Shown piece after piece: positions 8,683-17,291 of a stretch of 64,000 bases of DNA. Each line of letters begins with the position of its first letter. Positions within the stretch are counted from its first letter, which is position 1. Where the stretch lies: contig JALENW010000009.1 in the NCBI GenBank assembly GCA_022766365.1, positions 1 to 64,000 of the forward strand, given 5' to 3'. The stretch is from Clostridiales bacterium (lineage in GTDB: Bacteria; Bacillota; Clostridia; Peptostreptococcales; Anaerovoracaceae). The notes beneath the pieces were generated by a model. That model did no database searches. It saw only the letters and a program-made list of their open reading frames with translations, and had not been told where the DNA came from. Made by a program: the position numbers and the translations under genes.

Positions 8683-9339
8683 ATGCGTACTATTTTAGTG
8701 ATAGGCCTGGGGCGATTCGGAAGCTCCCTCTGCAAGGCACTGGAAAATGAGGATGTAGATGTTATGGCGATAGACAGGCACGAACCCAGAGTCAACCAAA
8801 TCGCTCCGTTTGTAACAGCTGCTCAGATCGGTGACTGCACTGATCCGATAGTAGTTGACGATCTGGATGTTAAGGACTTTGATGTATGCTTCGTATGCAC
8901 AAGCGAAAGTCTCGAAAACAGCCTTGTAATAACTATGCTTTTGAAGGAACGGGGCGCCAGAAAGGTTGTCACAAAGGTAAATCAGGAAGTTCATGCCGCT
9001 CTGCTTCTGAGAAACGGAGCAGATGATGTCATATATCCGGAAAGGGACATGGCTGTTAGAACCGCCATGAGGTTCAGCGCCAGTAAAGCGTACGATTATG
9101 TCGAACTTAATAATAATTTCGGCATATTTGAAGTTGAAACTCCCAGCAAATGGATTGGGAAAACCATCAAACAGGTGGGAGTCCGCAAAAATTATCGTGT
9201 AAATATGATTGCTTACAAGTTCCAAGAAAAAATCGTAGGTCTAGACAGAGAGGAATACACTTTTAATAACAATGACCATTTGATAATTGCCGGTAACAGA
9301 GAAAACTTTAAGAAGTTAATAGAGCAGGACCTCGACTGA
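8683..9339 (+). CDS. ktrA: TrkA/KtrA-type RCK gating subunit of the potassium channel
   Basis: 218 residues: RCK_N Rossmann domain with VIGLGRFGSSL and the acidic end of strand 2 (AIDRHE), binding NAD(H)/ATP/ADP, then an RCK_C ligand-binding domain (~135-215). It forms the cytosolic ring gating the channel encoded upstream; in this family RCK_C often binds c-di-AMP, and a GdpP-like phosphodiesterase is encoded at 29776. AAGGAGAAG before ATG 8683. A 193-base gap separates it from ktrB; no clear promoter or terminator seen there. Confidence 0.92.
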   Translation: MRTILVIGLGRFGSSLCKALENEDVDVMAIDRHEPRVNQIAPFVTAAQIGDCTDPIVVDDLDVKDFDVCFVCTSESLENSLVITMLLKERGARKVVTKVNQEVHAALLLRNGADDVIYPERDMAVRTAMRFSASKAYDYVELNNNFGIFEVETPSKWIGKTIKQVGVRKNYRVNMIAYKFQEKIVGLDREEYTFNNNDHLIIAGNRENFKKLIEQDLD

Positions 9340-9430
9340 ACACGAAAAACCTCCGGGGATACCAGCCATCAGTCCGGCATCGGACACAAGGTCGGCACCA
9401 AAGTTCTTCAGCGAAACTATGGCAGCCTTG
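9340..9430. other. protein-like sequence between ktrA and rlmH, open on both strands
   Basis: On the minus strand the rlmH frame continues after its stop (9433-9435) for about 38 codons, with GADLVSDAGLMAGIPGG. On the plus strand one frame is also open and reads GIGHKVGTKVLQRNYGSL. Neither has a start codon with a ribosome site. It looks like a fragment of a lost gene; family not identified. Confidence 0.3.
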
Positions 9431-9432
9431 CA

Positions 9433-9915
9433 TCATTTATGGTAGGTCTCTCCCCTGCTGATTTTGAAAGCTCTATAAACCTGCTCCAGCAGGATAACCC
9501 TCATCATCTGATGCGGAAAGGTCATCTTAGAAAAACTCAGGGCAAAATCGGATCTCCTGCGTAAATTATCACCAAGTCCTGTAGAACCTCCGATCACCAT
9601 GGCTATTTTGCTGTGCCCTTTTAAAAGTATATCGTCCAGTTTTTCGGAAAGCTCCACAGAGGAAAGGGGTTGCCCTTCCACCTCAAGGGTTATTACATAA
9701 TCTCCGTCGTTTATCTTCGCCAGAATTCTCTCCCCTTCGGCTTTTCTGATTTTTGCTTCGTCAGCTGATCCTGCATGTTTAGGTGCTTTTTCTTCAGATA
9801 TTTCAACTACAGAAACATTTCCGAAAGCAGAAAGCCTCTTTAAGTATTCATTTACCGCTGCAGTCCAATATTTTTCTTTAAGTTTTCCGACGGCAATAAC
9901 TCGTATATCCATCAA
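9433..9915 (-). CDS. rlmH: 23S rRNA (pseudouridine1915-N3)-methyltransferase RlmH
   Basis: 160 residues, full length. SPOUT methyltransferase: knotted SAM-binding C-terminus with VIGGSTGLG and the terminal SFSKMTFPHQMMRVILLEQV block ending in YHK, the family's invariant end. It methylates pseudouridine 1915 in helix 69 of 23S rRNA on the assembled 70S ribosome. Overlaps the upstream walJ by 4 bases (ATGA). In many Firmicutes this gene lies near the origin, as here. Confidence 0.96.
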   Translation of the reverse strand: MMDIRVIAVGKLKEKYWTAAVNEYLKRLSAFGNVSVVEISEEKAPKHAGSADEAKIRKAEGERILAKINDGDYVITLEVEGQPLSSVELSEKLDDILLKGHSKIAMVIGGSTGLGDNLRRRSDFALSFSKMTFPHQMMRVILLEQVYRAFKISRGETYHK

Positions 9916-10730
9916 ACCTCCAAAAGTTTCCCCATACGGTCATGAGACGCCACGTCCATTTGAAAATCTCTGCCAATGATCATATCTTCTTCAAACAACC
10001 TGTTTTTAATAGTCAAGACAGCCTGCATTGGAGAATTGTTTTCTCTGGAAAGGTGTGCAAGCAAAATCCTAGGCTCCTGCTCCGGTTTATCATCGCCGAG
10101 ATTCTTGCGAAACTCATTCATCTCATAAATAAATTCGGCCGACGTCTCATTTGAAAGGTGCCCTACATCGCTCAAAATCCTCCTCTTAAGCTCATAAGGG
10201 TATGGACCGCAATGCAAAATATTTACCTCATGGTTTGCCTCTAAAACCAGCAGATCAGACTTTGCCGCCTCCTCGACCATCTCCCGGCTGAAAACACCGG
10301 TATCTGTAATTATCGTCACCCTTCGGCCCCCCGAACTCAGGGTAAATCCCACCGGATCCTCTGCATCATGAGAGAGCTGAAATGGTCTGACTTCAATATC
10401 TCCCACTGCGAAGCTGCCCTCTTTAATTACAAGCTTTTCCCTGAGAGCCGGCATCTTTTCAAAAATAGCACAGGCTGTTCCCTCAGATGTGAAAATCTCT
10501 CCATTTTTTGCCTTCCTGCTCATCATCCTCAGACTTTTGATATGATCCGTATGTTCATGGGTCACCAAAATTCCGTCAATATTCTCCGGGCTTACTCCAC
10601 ATAGGCCTGCACCGTCACAGATTCTTTTTCCTGAAATTCCGGCATCTACCAATATATTCGTATTATCACTTTTAACCAGATAGCTGTTCCCGGAACTGCC
10701 ACTGGCAATAGAACAAAATTTTAAACCCAT
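9912..10730 (-). CDS. walJ: MBL-fold metallo-hydrolase, WalJ/YycJ family
   Basis: 272 residues. Metallo-beta-lactamase fold with the HxHxDH motif (THEHTDHIKS, ~55-60), a downstream metal-binding LSHDAEDP and TDTG, and a C-terminal LAHLSREN. Members are DNA exonuclease-like hydrolases linked to cell-wall/replication control and to mismatch repair in Bacillus. Here it is paired with rlmH, as usual, but the walRK two-component genes that commonly precede it are absent. GAGGA lies about 13 bases before the ATG at 10730. Confidence 0.88.
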   Translation of the reverse strand: MGLKFCSIASGSSGNSYLVKSDNTNILVDAGISGKRICDGAGLCGVSPENIDGILVTHEHTDHIKSLRMMSRKAKNGEIFTSEGTACAIFEKMPALREKLVIKEGSFAVGDIEVRPFQLSHDAEDPVGFTLSSGGRRVTIITDTGVFSREMVEEAAKSDLLVLEANHEVNILHCGPYPYELKRRILSDVGHLSNETSAEFIYEMNEFRKNLGDDKPEQEPRILLAHLSRENNSPMQAVLTIKNRLFEEDMIIGRDFQMDVASHDRMGKLLEV

Positions 10731-11005
10731 AATCTCTTGGTATCCTCTTTTCTAAATCTTGAAAATTGCATATATTGCATATATCTTGAATTCCTCCGGC
10801 TTATCGAAGTCAGCAACTCCTGCTTAAATTTCCAAAACCCTAAGTATCTAATCTCTAATTATCCATGTCCTAAAGATTTCTGACACTCGATATTATACCA
10901 CACCATTAAAAATTCCACACTCCTTATGGAATCCGTAATTTTCAATACATATTTTATTTTCTGACCATATGTCTAAAAAATAACTATATTTTTTTAATAA
11001 AACAC

Positions 11006-11034
11006 TTGCAATCTCAATTGAAATTCAATATAAT
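11006..11034 (+). promoter_or_regulatory. promoter of rnhA placed for a leaderless mRNA
   Basis: TTGCAA (11006-11011), 17-base spacer, TATAAT (11029-11034). The -10 ends 6 bases before the ATG at 11041, so the transcript should begin at or within a base or two of the start codon. The remaining divergent gap (10731-11005) holds only AT-rich sequence. Confidence 0.65.
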
Positions 11035-11040
11035 TTATGA

Positions 11041-11613
11041 ATGAAATTGAAGATTTTTACAGACGGCGCGTGCTCAGGAAACCAGAACGAAGAGAACTAT
11101 GGTGGCTGGGGCGCGGTTTTGCGATTGGATTTACAAGACAATGTCCACGAAAAGGAGATTTACGGAGGAGAGCCTGACACCACCAATAATCGTATGGAAC
11201 TTACTGGTGTGATAGAGGCTTTTTCTGCTTTAAAAAAGCCCGATCAGGATATTGAAGTCTACACAGACAGCGCCTATATTGTGAATTGCTTTAAAAACAG
11301 ATGGTATGTAAATTGGCAGAAAAACGGCTGGAAGAATGCTTCCGGGAAACCGGTAGAAAACAGGGATCTCTGGGAAAAGCTGCTTTCCCTTGTAGAATCA
11401 CACAATGTGAAATTCGTGAAGGTCAAGGGTCATGTGAGCCTCCGGTCCTCCGAAGAAATGTGGGGAAAGCATTACCGCAAATTTTTAAAGGAGAGTGGAT
11501 TCTCTCAAGATGAAGTAAGTATTGCTGATTTTAAAGCCATTACCGAAATGAACGTTCGGGTCGATGCCTTGGCTGTCAGGGGAGCCTGTGAGGCTAAGAC
11601 CCAAAAGATATAG
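11041..11613 (+). CDS. rnhA: ribonuclease HI, leaderless start
   Basis: 190 residues, longer than the ~155 of E. coli RNase HI. The catalytic carboxylates are visible: Asp in FTDGACSGN, Glu in NNRMELTGVIEA, Asp in YTDSAYIVN, and the late Asp in VRVDALA. An insertion of about 30 residues follows VKVKGHV, before the last Asp. It removes RNA from RNA:DNA hybrids. No Shine-Dalgarno precedes ATG 11041 and the promoter -10 ends 6 bases upstream, so initiation is probably leaderless. Followed by an 88-base gap to the CofE-like gene. Confidence 0.9.
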   Translation: MKLKIFTDGACSGNQNEENYGGWGAVLRLDLQDNVHEKEIYGGEPDTTNNRMELTGVIEAFSALKKPDQDIEVYTDSAYIVNCFKNRWYVNWQKNGWKNASGKPVENRDLWEKLLSLVESHNVKFVKVKGHVSLRSSEEMWGKHYRKFLKESGFSQDEVSIADFKAITEMNVRVDALAVRGACEAKTQKI

Positions 11614-11701
11614 TCGATTACTTACATCGACAACCTGTTTTGTGCCCCCTACACACAGGCTTATTTGTGTTTCACGTTGTTTTAAGAAAGGAAACTAAAG
11701 A

Positions 11702-12919
11702 ATGCAGAAGAGATTAGTAGGTACAGTATCAAGAGGTTTGAGAGCTCCTATTATCAAGGAAGGTGATGATCTGAAAAAAATTGTAGTAGATACAGTTTTA
11801 CAGGCCGAGAAAGCAGGTGAATTCATCATCAGAAACCGTGATGTTCTGGCTGTTACGGAGTCAATTGTTGCAAGATCACAGAATAATTATGCAACTTTAG
11901 ATGAAATTGCAAAGAGTCTTAGAAATAAGCTTGATGCAGAAGGATATAGCGGTCAACCACTTGGACTGGTTTTTCCTATCATGAGCCGAAACAGATTCGC
12001 TATCTGTCTTAAGGCCATCGCAAGAGCTGTCGATAAGCTTGTTCTTCTTCTCGGATACCCTTCTGATGAGGTTGGCAATCATCTCGTTGACTTGGATCTT
12101 CTCGATGAGAAGGGTATCAATCCATATACTGATGTTCTCAATCAGGAGCAGTTTGAGTCAATGTTCGGTAAGTCAAGACATCCGTTCACCGGAATGGATT
12201 ACATCAATTATTACAAAGAGCTTGCTGAGGCTGAGGGTTGTGATGTTGAGATCTATTTCTCAAAGAATCCTAAGGCCATTGTAAAGTACACCGATTGTGT
12301 TCTGGCTTGCGACACCCACACAAGACATAGAACCAAGAAATTGGCTGCCAAAGCAGGAGCTAAGATTGTTTTGTCAATGGACGATATCATGACAGAATCT
12401 GTTGAAGGAAGCGGTTACAACCCGGATTTCGGTCTCCTTGGGTCTAACAAAGCTTCCGAGGATAGAGTTAAGCTTTTCCCTATCAACTGTCAGGATTTCG
12501 TTAATTCAATTCAGACTAGTATCAAGGAAGCAACCGGCAAAGATATTGAAGTTATGATTTACGGTGATGGCGCTTTCAAGGATCCTGTCGGAAAGATTTG
12601 GGAGCTTGCAGATCCTGTTGTATCTCCCGGTTACACCGCCGGTCTTGAGGGTACGCCTAATGAAATTAAGCTAAAATACATTGCTGATAATGAGTTCAAG
12701 GATCTGAAGGGCGAGGAACTTCAGAAAGCTATGAGGGATTACATAGAAGAGAAGGCTAAGGCTGCTTCTTCTGTTGAAGATGATATGCTGAAGCAAGGGA
12801 CTACACCTCGCAGACTCACTGACCTAATCGGTTCTCTCTGCGACTTGACTTCTGGAAGTGGTGATAAAGGAACACCGTTTGTATATATTCAGGGTTACTT
12901 CGACCACTACACTGATTAA
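11702..12919 (+). CDS. CofE-like protein (coenzyme F420-0:L-glutamate ligase family)
   Basis: 405 residues, larger than archaeal CofE (~250). The opening GTVSRGLRAPIIKEGDDL, followed by NRDVLAVTESIVARSQ, matches the CofE fold's GTP/metal region, and NPDFGLLGSN and VMIYGDGAF follow later. Clostridia carry stand-alone relatives of this enzyme although they generally make no F420, and no other F420 gene is in the window, so the substrate is probably different; exact reaction unknown. AAAGGAAA before ATG 11702 and a clear terminator after it make it a short transcription unit. Confidence 0.75.
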   Translation: MQKRLVGTVSRGLRAPIIKEGDDLKKIVVDTVLQAEKAGEFIIRNRDVLAVTESIVARSQNNYATLDEIAKSLRNKLDAEGYSGQPLGLVFPIMSRNRFAICLKAIARAVDKLVLLLGYPSDEVGNHLVDLDLLDEKGINPYTDVLNQEQFESMFGKSRHPFTGMDYINYYKELAEAEGCDVEIYFSKNPKAIVKYTDCVLACDTHTRHRTKKLAAKAGAKIVLSMDDIMTESVEGSGYNPDFGLLGSNKASEDRVKLFPINCQDFVNSIQTSIKEATGKDIEVMIYGDGAFKDPVGKIWELADPVVSPGYTAGLEGTPNEIKLKYIADNEFKDLKGEELQKAMRDYIEEKAKAASSVEDDMLKQGTTPRRLTDLIGSLCDLTSGSGDKGTPFVYIQGYFDHYTD

Positions 12920-12956
12920 TCATCTGTATTCAACAAAAACCAAAAGATTTATATAA

Positions 12957-13009
12957 TATGCGTCGGGGCAAGCTTTGGAAACAGGTTTTGCCTCTGCGCA
13001 TATTTTTTT
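12957..13009 (+). terminator. rho-independent terminator after the CofE-like gene
   Basis: Stem TATGCG-CGGGGCAA pairs with TTGCCTCTG-CGCATA (few mismatches), followed by seven T residues. Ends the rnhA/CofE-like transcript. Confidence 0.85.
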
Positions 13010-13145
13010 CGTACACACAAAATATTTTGTTATCTTAGACAATCTTGTCATTCTATACTTATCCGTATAAGTCTGCATATTATTTCAGCTACAAATAAAC
13101 TTTTGAAATACTCTTATATATGGCTGTACAATACATTAATTCCTA

Positions 13146-13174
13146 TTGACATTTATTTCACACTCCAGTAAAAT
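13146..13174 (+). promoter_or_regulatory. near-consensus promoter of the C69 peptidase gene
   Basis: TTGACA (13146-13151), 17-base spacer, TAAAAT (13169-13174). Transcription would start near 13181, about 35 bases before the ATG at 13216. The gap 13010-13145 shows nothing else. Confidence 0.75.
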
Positions 13175-13215
13175 TGATATTGCAAATTATTACTCAATAT
13201 TACATGGAGACTAAG

Positions 13216-15075
13216 ATGAAGAAATTTAAGAAATTGCTGCCTTCTGTTTTAGTAATTGCAATGATGTTTGCTTTCACTGCGGAAACTTTCGCATGTACGG
13301 GCTTTTACATCGGAAGCAACTGGTCTGAAAATGGAAGCACCTACTATGGCAGATCTGAGGACTATAATGAAGAACAAGTCAAAATTTTTGGGGTAAAGCC
13401 TGCAATGGACTGGCCCGACGGATCTTTATTTAAAATTTCCGACGGATTCACGATGCCTAATCCTCCTCACACTTATCGTTACACCTACTGTAAAGATTCA
13501 CCTGCGGAGGGCAACTACCTGCTTGATAAAAACGGTAACCCTGAGGGAGAGTATTGCGCAGAAATCGGTATCAACGAAAAAGGGGTCGCAATGAGTGCAA
13601 CCGTTTCAACTTACTACAACAGCAACGCTGAGGCTGCTGATCCACTCATAAGCGACGGCCTTATCGAAGCTGCTCTGGGAAGTGTAATCTTGGGATCTTC
13701 TGCAACGGCTAGAGAAGGAGTTGAGCTTGTTGGCAAGATTATTGATGAAAAGGGTGCCGGTGAATGTAATTCGCTCTTCATCAGCGATTCTAATGAAGTC
13801 TGGTTTATGGAAATCGTTTCAGGTCATCAATGGGCTGCTATCAAGCTTCCGCCTGACAAAGTAATGGTTCAGCCTAATCTTATGCTTATGAATTCAATCG
13901 ACCTGAATGACAAGGAAAATGTGATAGCATCGAAAAACATCAAGTCTTTACCTGAATCAAAGGGATTTTTGGTAACCGATAAAAACGGAAACATAGACGT
14001 TACAAGAACATATGGCAAACCATACGCCGGAGACGGCACTACTGTAAGATATTGGCAGGGATTAAATTATATGAATCCTGCGAAAGCAGCTTCTCTGGAT
14101 TATAGGACTATCCATAGCCAAAACAATCCCGCACCATTACTCTATGAGCCTGACAGAAAACTTACAACCATGGAGGCTTTACGACTTCTCGCTTATAGGG
14201 GTGAAGGCAGCAAGCATGACACTAATGCCGGAACAGCACCATATGCAATCGGGAATGGCAATCAGACGGAATGCCATGTTGTGGAAATCAGGAAGGATAT
14301 GCCTGCACCGCTGGCATCGTTGCAGTGGCAGGCTATGGCCGATGCTGAATGGTCTGTTTATCTTCCGTATTTCTCTACGTTAATTACTGAAGTCAACGAA
14401 AAGTATAACGAGCCTTCTCTTAAATATGTCGACGGCTCACTGTTGTGGGTTTTCAAGCAGATCAACTATCTCTGCTACAGTCACAGGAAAGAAACGGGCA
14501 ACGATAACTACGGTGTTAAAATCAAAGAATATTTTGCAAAATATCAGCAGAGCATCATCGAACAGCAAAAGACAGTAGATAAAGATATGCTTGCATTTTA
14601 CAATGTAGACCCTGCTTTAGCTCAGAAAAAGGCCAATGAAATCAGTTTGAAGTTATCTGAACAAGCATACAATATGGGAAGAAAAGTTTTAATGGAACTT
14701 AATGAATATATTCAAGCCGGAGATGACAGCAAACCATTCGTACCAAGTGGACTCACAAAAAATGAAATGCCTGACTACAGCTTTGAAAGTGCTGAAATTG
14801 AACAGATCACACCTGGGACACCTGTAGAAAAAATCGAAACAGGTACCAAAAAAAATAATAGCGACAAGACTGATGACAAGAAAATCATAAGTGCTAAAGA
14901 TGGCAAGCTCACCGATGAAGATAAAAATACAAAGACGTCTGTCGACAATGACAAAAACAAGAAGAAATCACCTGTAAAGACTGCCGATGAGCAATCTGTA
15001 TTCATCTGGATCGCTATAATCGCTATAATTGTATCATCAACCACAGTAATCCATATCAAGCGAAGAAAAGCTTAA
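13216..15075 (+). CDS. secreted, membrane-anchored C69-family dipeptidase
   Basis: 619 residues. A signal peptide (MKKFKKLLPSVLVIAMMFAF) ends at TFA, and the mature protein begins with Cys (ACTGFYIG), which as the N-terminal nucleophile defines peptidase family C69 (Ntn hydrolases such as PepD). The catalytic domain covers about 30-510. Then follow a Lys/Asp-rich linker, a KTADEQ segment resembling a degenerate sortase signal, a hydrophobic stretch and an RRKA tail, so the enzyme is probably displayed on the cell surface. It would release dipeptides outside the cell. GGAGA at 13206 supports ATG 13216 over the earlier TTG at 13174. Confidence 0.88.
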   Translation: MKKFKKLLPSVLVIAMMFAFTAETFACTGFYIGSNWSENGSTYYGRSEDYNEEQVKIFGVKPAMDWPDGSLFKISDGFTMPNPPHTYRYTYCKDSPAEGNYLLDKNGNPEGEYCAEIGINEKGVAMSATVSTYYNSNAEAADPLISDGLIEAALGSVILGSSATAREGVELVGKIIDEKGAGECNSLFISDSNEVWFMEIVSGHQWAAIKLPPDKVMVQPNLMLMNSIDLNDKENVIASKNIKSLPESKGFLVTDKNGNIDVTRTYGKPYAGDGTTVRYWQGLNYMNPAKAASLDYRTIHSQNNPAPLLYEPDRKLTTMEALRLLAYRGEGSKHDTNAGTAPYAIGNGNQTECHVVEIRKDMPAPLASLQWQAMADAEWSVYLPYFSTLITEVNEKYNEPSLKYVDGSLLWVFKQINYLCYSHRKETGNDNYGVKIKEYFAKYQQSIIEQQKTVDKDMLAFYNVDPALAQKKANEISLKLSEQAYNMGRKVLMELNEYIQAGDDSKPFVPSGLTKNEMPDYSFESAEIEQITPGTPVEKIETGTKKNNSDKTDDKKIISAKDGKLTDEDKNTKTSVDNDKNKKKSPVKTADEQSVFIWIAIIAIIVSSTTVIHIKRRKA

Positions 15076-15166
15076 CTCTAAATAATTGGGTATAAATATG
15101 TGAGATTAAAGTTTACAATTAGGTAAACTTCGGAGGATATCAATTTGTAAAAAAACGGAGGTGAAG

Positions 15167-15469
15167 ATGTCAGAAGATTTAAAATTTACAAGGGAAGACA
15201 AATGTATATACCTGGGCGATGAACGGTCAAACGCCAAGGCATACATCACCTTTACCGAACCTGTTGACGGTGTCTCTGTTATTGAACACACAATAGTTGA
15301 TCCTTCAATTGGAGGACGTGGAATAGCCGGTAGGTTGGTTAAAGAAGTCGTGGATTTGGCACGTGATAAAAACATTAAATTAGACGCCACCTGTTGGTAT
15401 GCTAAGAAAAAATTTGAACAGGTTCCCGAATACAGCGACGTGTATGTGCATGATGATACAATAAAATAG
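15167..15469 (+). CDS. small GNAT-type N-acetyltransferase (YjdJ/NATD1-like)
   Basis: 100 residues. The acetyl-CoA loop is visible as VDPSIGGRGIAGRLVKEVVD (~45-64), followed by LDATCWYAKKKFEQ with the conserved C-x2-[AY]KK-F ending of small single-domain GNATs. Substrate unknown. Strong GGAGGTGA site at 15157-15164 supports ATG 15167. Followed by a strong bidirectional terminator. Confidence 0.85.
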   Translation: MSEDLKFTREDKCIYLGDERSNAKAYITFTEPVDGVSVIEHTIVDPSIGGRGIAGRLVKEVVDLARDKNIKLDATCWYAKKKFEQVPEYSDVYVHDDTIK

Positions 15470-15507
15470 AAACTGTTAAAATACTGAAATGATGTTATGA
15501 ATGACTA

Positions 15508-15541
15508 AAATAGGGTTCACTTGAAGAAGTGAACCCTATTT
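15508..15541. terminator. perfect bidirectional terminator
   Basis: A perfect 15-base stem (AAATAGGGTTCACTT and its complement) with a GAAG loop. It serves the GNAT gene ending at 15469 and the convergent small membrane protein gene ending at 15564. Confidence 0.85.
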
Positions 15542-15563
15542 AAATTAATGTTATTTTTATTCT

Positions 15564-15842
15564 TCAACGGTCTCTTGAATACCTAAAGACATAATTAAGG
15601 ATAGAGCTAAACGTTGAAAAACAAACCAGCAAAATTTTATAGTAAAAATCTCCTGCTGTTTCGGTATACATATATGCTGAGTATACTGCTACGCAAATCA
15701 CCGGGACCATCAAAACTACACATCTTGAAGCATAACTCCTTTTACTGCACTTCTTTGACAACATTCTCTTGGAAATTTCGGCACCTATGGCGAATCCGGA
15801 AATTATAAGCAGAGCATTTATAATTAAATTTGTGTAACTCAT
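15564..15842 (-). CDS. small hypothetical membrane protein
   Basis: 92 residues with three hydrophobic segments (LIINALLIISGFAIGA, VVLMVPVICVAVYSAYM, FYYKILLVCFSTFSSIL) and a basic loop after the first. Family not recognised. It is supported by the shared terminator just beyond its stop and by a hydrophobic pattern typical of a real protein; the ribosome site is weak, so it may not be expressed. No similar gene elsewhere in the window. Confidence 0.5.
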   Translation of the reverse strand: MSYTNLIINALLIISGFAIGAEISKRMLSKKCSKRSYASRCVVLMVPVICVAVYSAYMYTETAGDFYYKILLVCFSTFSSILNYVFRYSRDR

Positions 15843-16087
15843 AACATATTCCTATGAAGACCAACCGTAAGATTCCAACTTTTGAAGATTATGACAAGGG
15901 AGAACATTTATAGCTATCCTATAAGACGGTGTAAAGGCATTTTTAGAGCGTTAAGACTAAAAGAGGTATCAAAGCATGTCTATGGATAAAATCAGTCTTA
16001 AACCTCAATTTGAAGAAAATTAGCAGATGAAAAATATTGATAAATTTGGTATAACTAAATGTTATTAGGAGTAAGGAGGTATGACCT

Positions 16088-17203
16088 TTGGATAATAAAG
16101 AGCTGTCTATCACAACTGATAGTGAGTATAAAAAGCTATTGTCAGAGTTAAAAGAGAAAGTAAGAAGTAGTCAACTTAAAGCTGCAATAAAGGTAAATTA
16201 TGAATTGTTAGATTTGTATTGGACTTTGGGAGAATACATTGTAAAAAATCAAGAACAACATTCATGGGGAGATGCCTTTATAAAATCGTTAGCTAAAGAT
16301 TTGCAAAAAGAGTTTCCTGATATGAAAGGTTTTTCCGAAACAAATATTAAATATATCAGAAGGTGGTATTTATTCTATATGAAAGGGCTACAAGGTGTAG
16401 CCGAAATAGAAAATAACGACGGCAAATCAAAAGGGCTACAGGCTGTAGCCCAATTTGATGAAAGAGTGATTAACCATATTAAACAGATACCATGGGGACA
16501 TAATCAAAGAATAATAAATAAGTGCAAGACCATTGATGAAGCCATCTATTATGTGAATAAAACCATTGAGAACGGGTGGAGCAGGAATGTACTTGAACAT
16601 CAAATAGAAAGCGGATTATATGGCAGAGAAGGAAAATCTATAACAAACTTTGAAAAAGGTTACCCGCTTTGCAATCAGATCTTGCAAGACAGACATTAAA
16701 AGATCCATATCATTTTGACTTTCTTACCATTCGTGAAGGATACGATGAGAGAGAACTACAAAAAGAACTGGTTGACAAGATTTCTGATTTTTTGCTTGAA
16801 CTTGGCGAGTGATTTGCTTATATTGGCAAAGAATACCACTTAAATATAAATGGCGATGATTTTTATATTGATTTGCTGTTTTACAATTTGAAACTCCATT
16901 CTTACATTGTTATAGAATTGAAAGCGGAGAAGTTTTAAGCCGGAACATTTAGGACAGCTTAATTTCTATGTAACAGCAGTGAATAGAGAGTTAAAAACCG
17001 ATAGAGATAATGCTACGATTGGACTTCTTATTTGTAAAGATAAAAACGATGTCGTTTGTGAATATTCATTAGAACAAATATCACAGCCTATAGGTATCAG
17101 CAAATACGAGATTACTAAGTTGCTTAAAGCGGAATATAAGAGCAGTTTGCCAAGTATTGAAGAAATAGAGAAAAAGATTAAGGAAATAGATACGGATAAT
17201 TAA
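16088..17203 (+). pseudogene. broken DUF1016/PDDEXK nuclease (YhcG family)
   Basis: TTG 16088 with AAGGAGG at 16073-16079 opens a frame of 203 codons that matches the DUF1016 N-terminal domain (ELLDLYWTLGEYIV, FSETNIKYIRRWYLFY, IPWGHNQRII). Near 16664 a one-base loss shifts the true frame to LPALQSDLAQ and LKDPYHFDFLTIREGYDE. That frame is cut by an in-frame TGA at 16810-16812 (between LGE and FAYIG) and by an extra T near 16933-16936, after which 16979-17203 gives the C-terminus. The nuclease core (DDFYIDLLFYNLKLHSYIVI, then ELK) is still readable. Three separate lesions mean a non-functional relic. Such genes travel with restriction-modification and mobile elements. Confidence 0.88.
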
Positions 17204-17233
17204 AAATAGAAAAGAAATGAATAGATATTAGCT

Positions 17234-17270
17234 AATGACGATTGGATAAAATCACGAATCGTCATTTTTT
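17234..17270 (+). terminator. terminator after the broken nuclease gene
   Basis: AATGACGATT (17234-17243) and AATCGTCATT (17257-17266) form a perfect 10-base stem followed by a run of T. Confidence 0.8.
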
Positions 17271-17291
17271 ATTGCAATGAAAGGAGAGCAT

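Noticed and set aside
8695..9225. 176-codon open frame antisense to ktrA
   Set aside because: Lies entirely within a well-supported gene and shows no start signal or family motif.
11668..11683. Third parS site upstream of the CofE-like gene
   Set aside because: Only the left ten bases match (TGTTTCACGT); the right half is TGTTTT rather than GAAACA.
16088..17203. Intact two- or three-gene nuclease system
   Set aside because: The pieces join into one DUF1016 protein and the later frames lack starts with ribosome sites.
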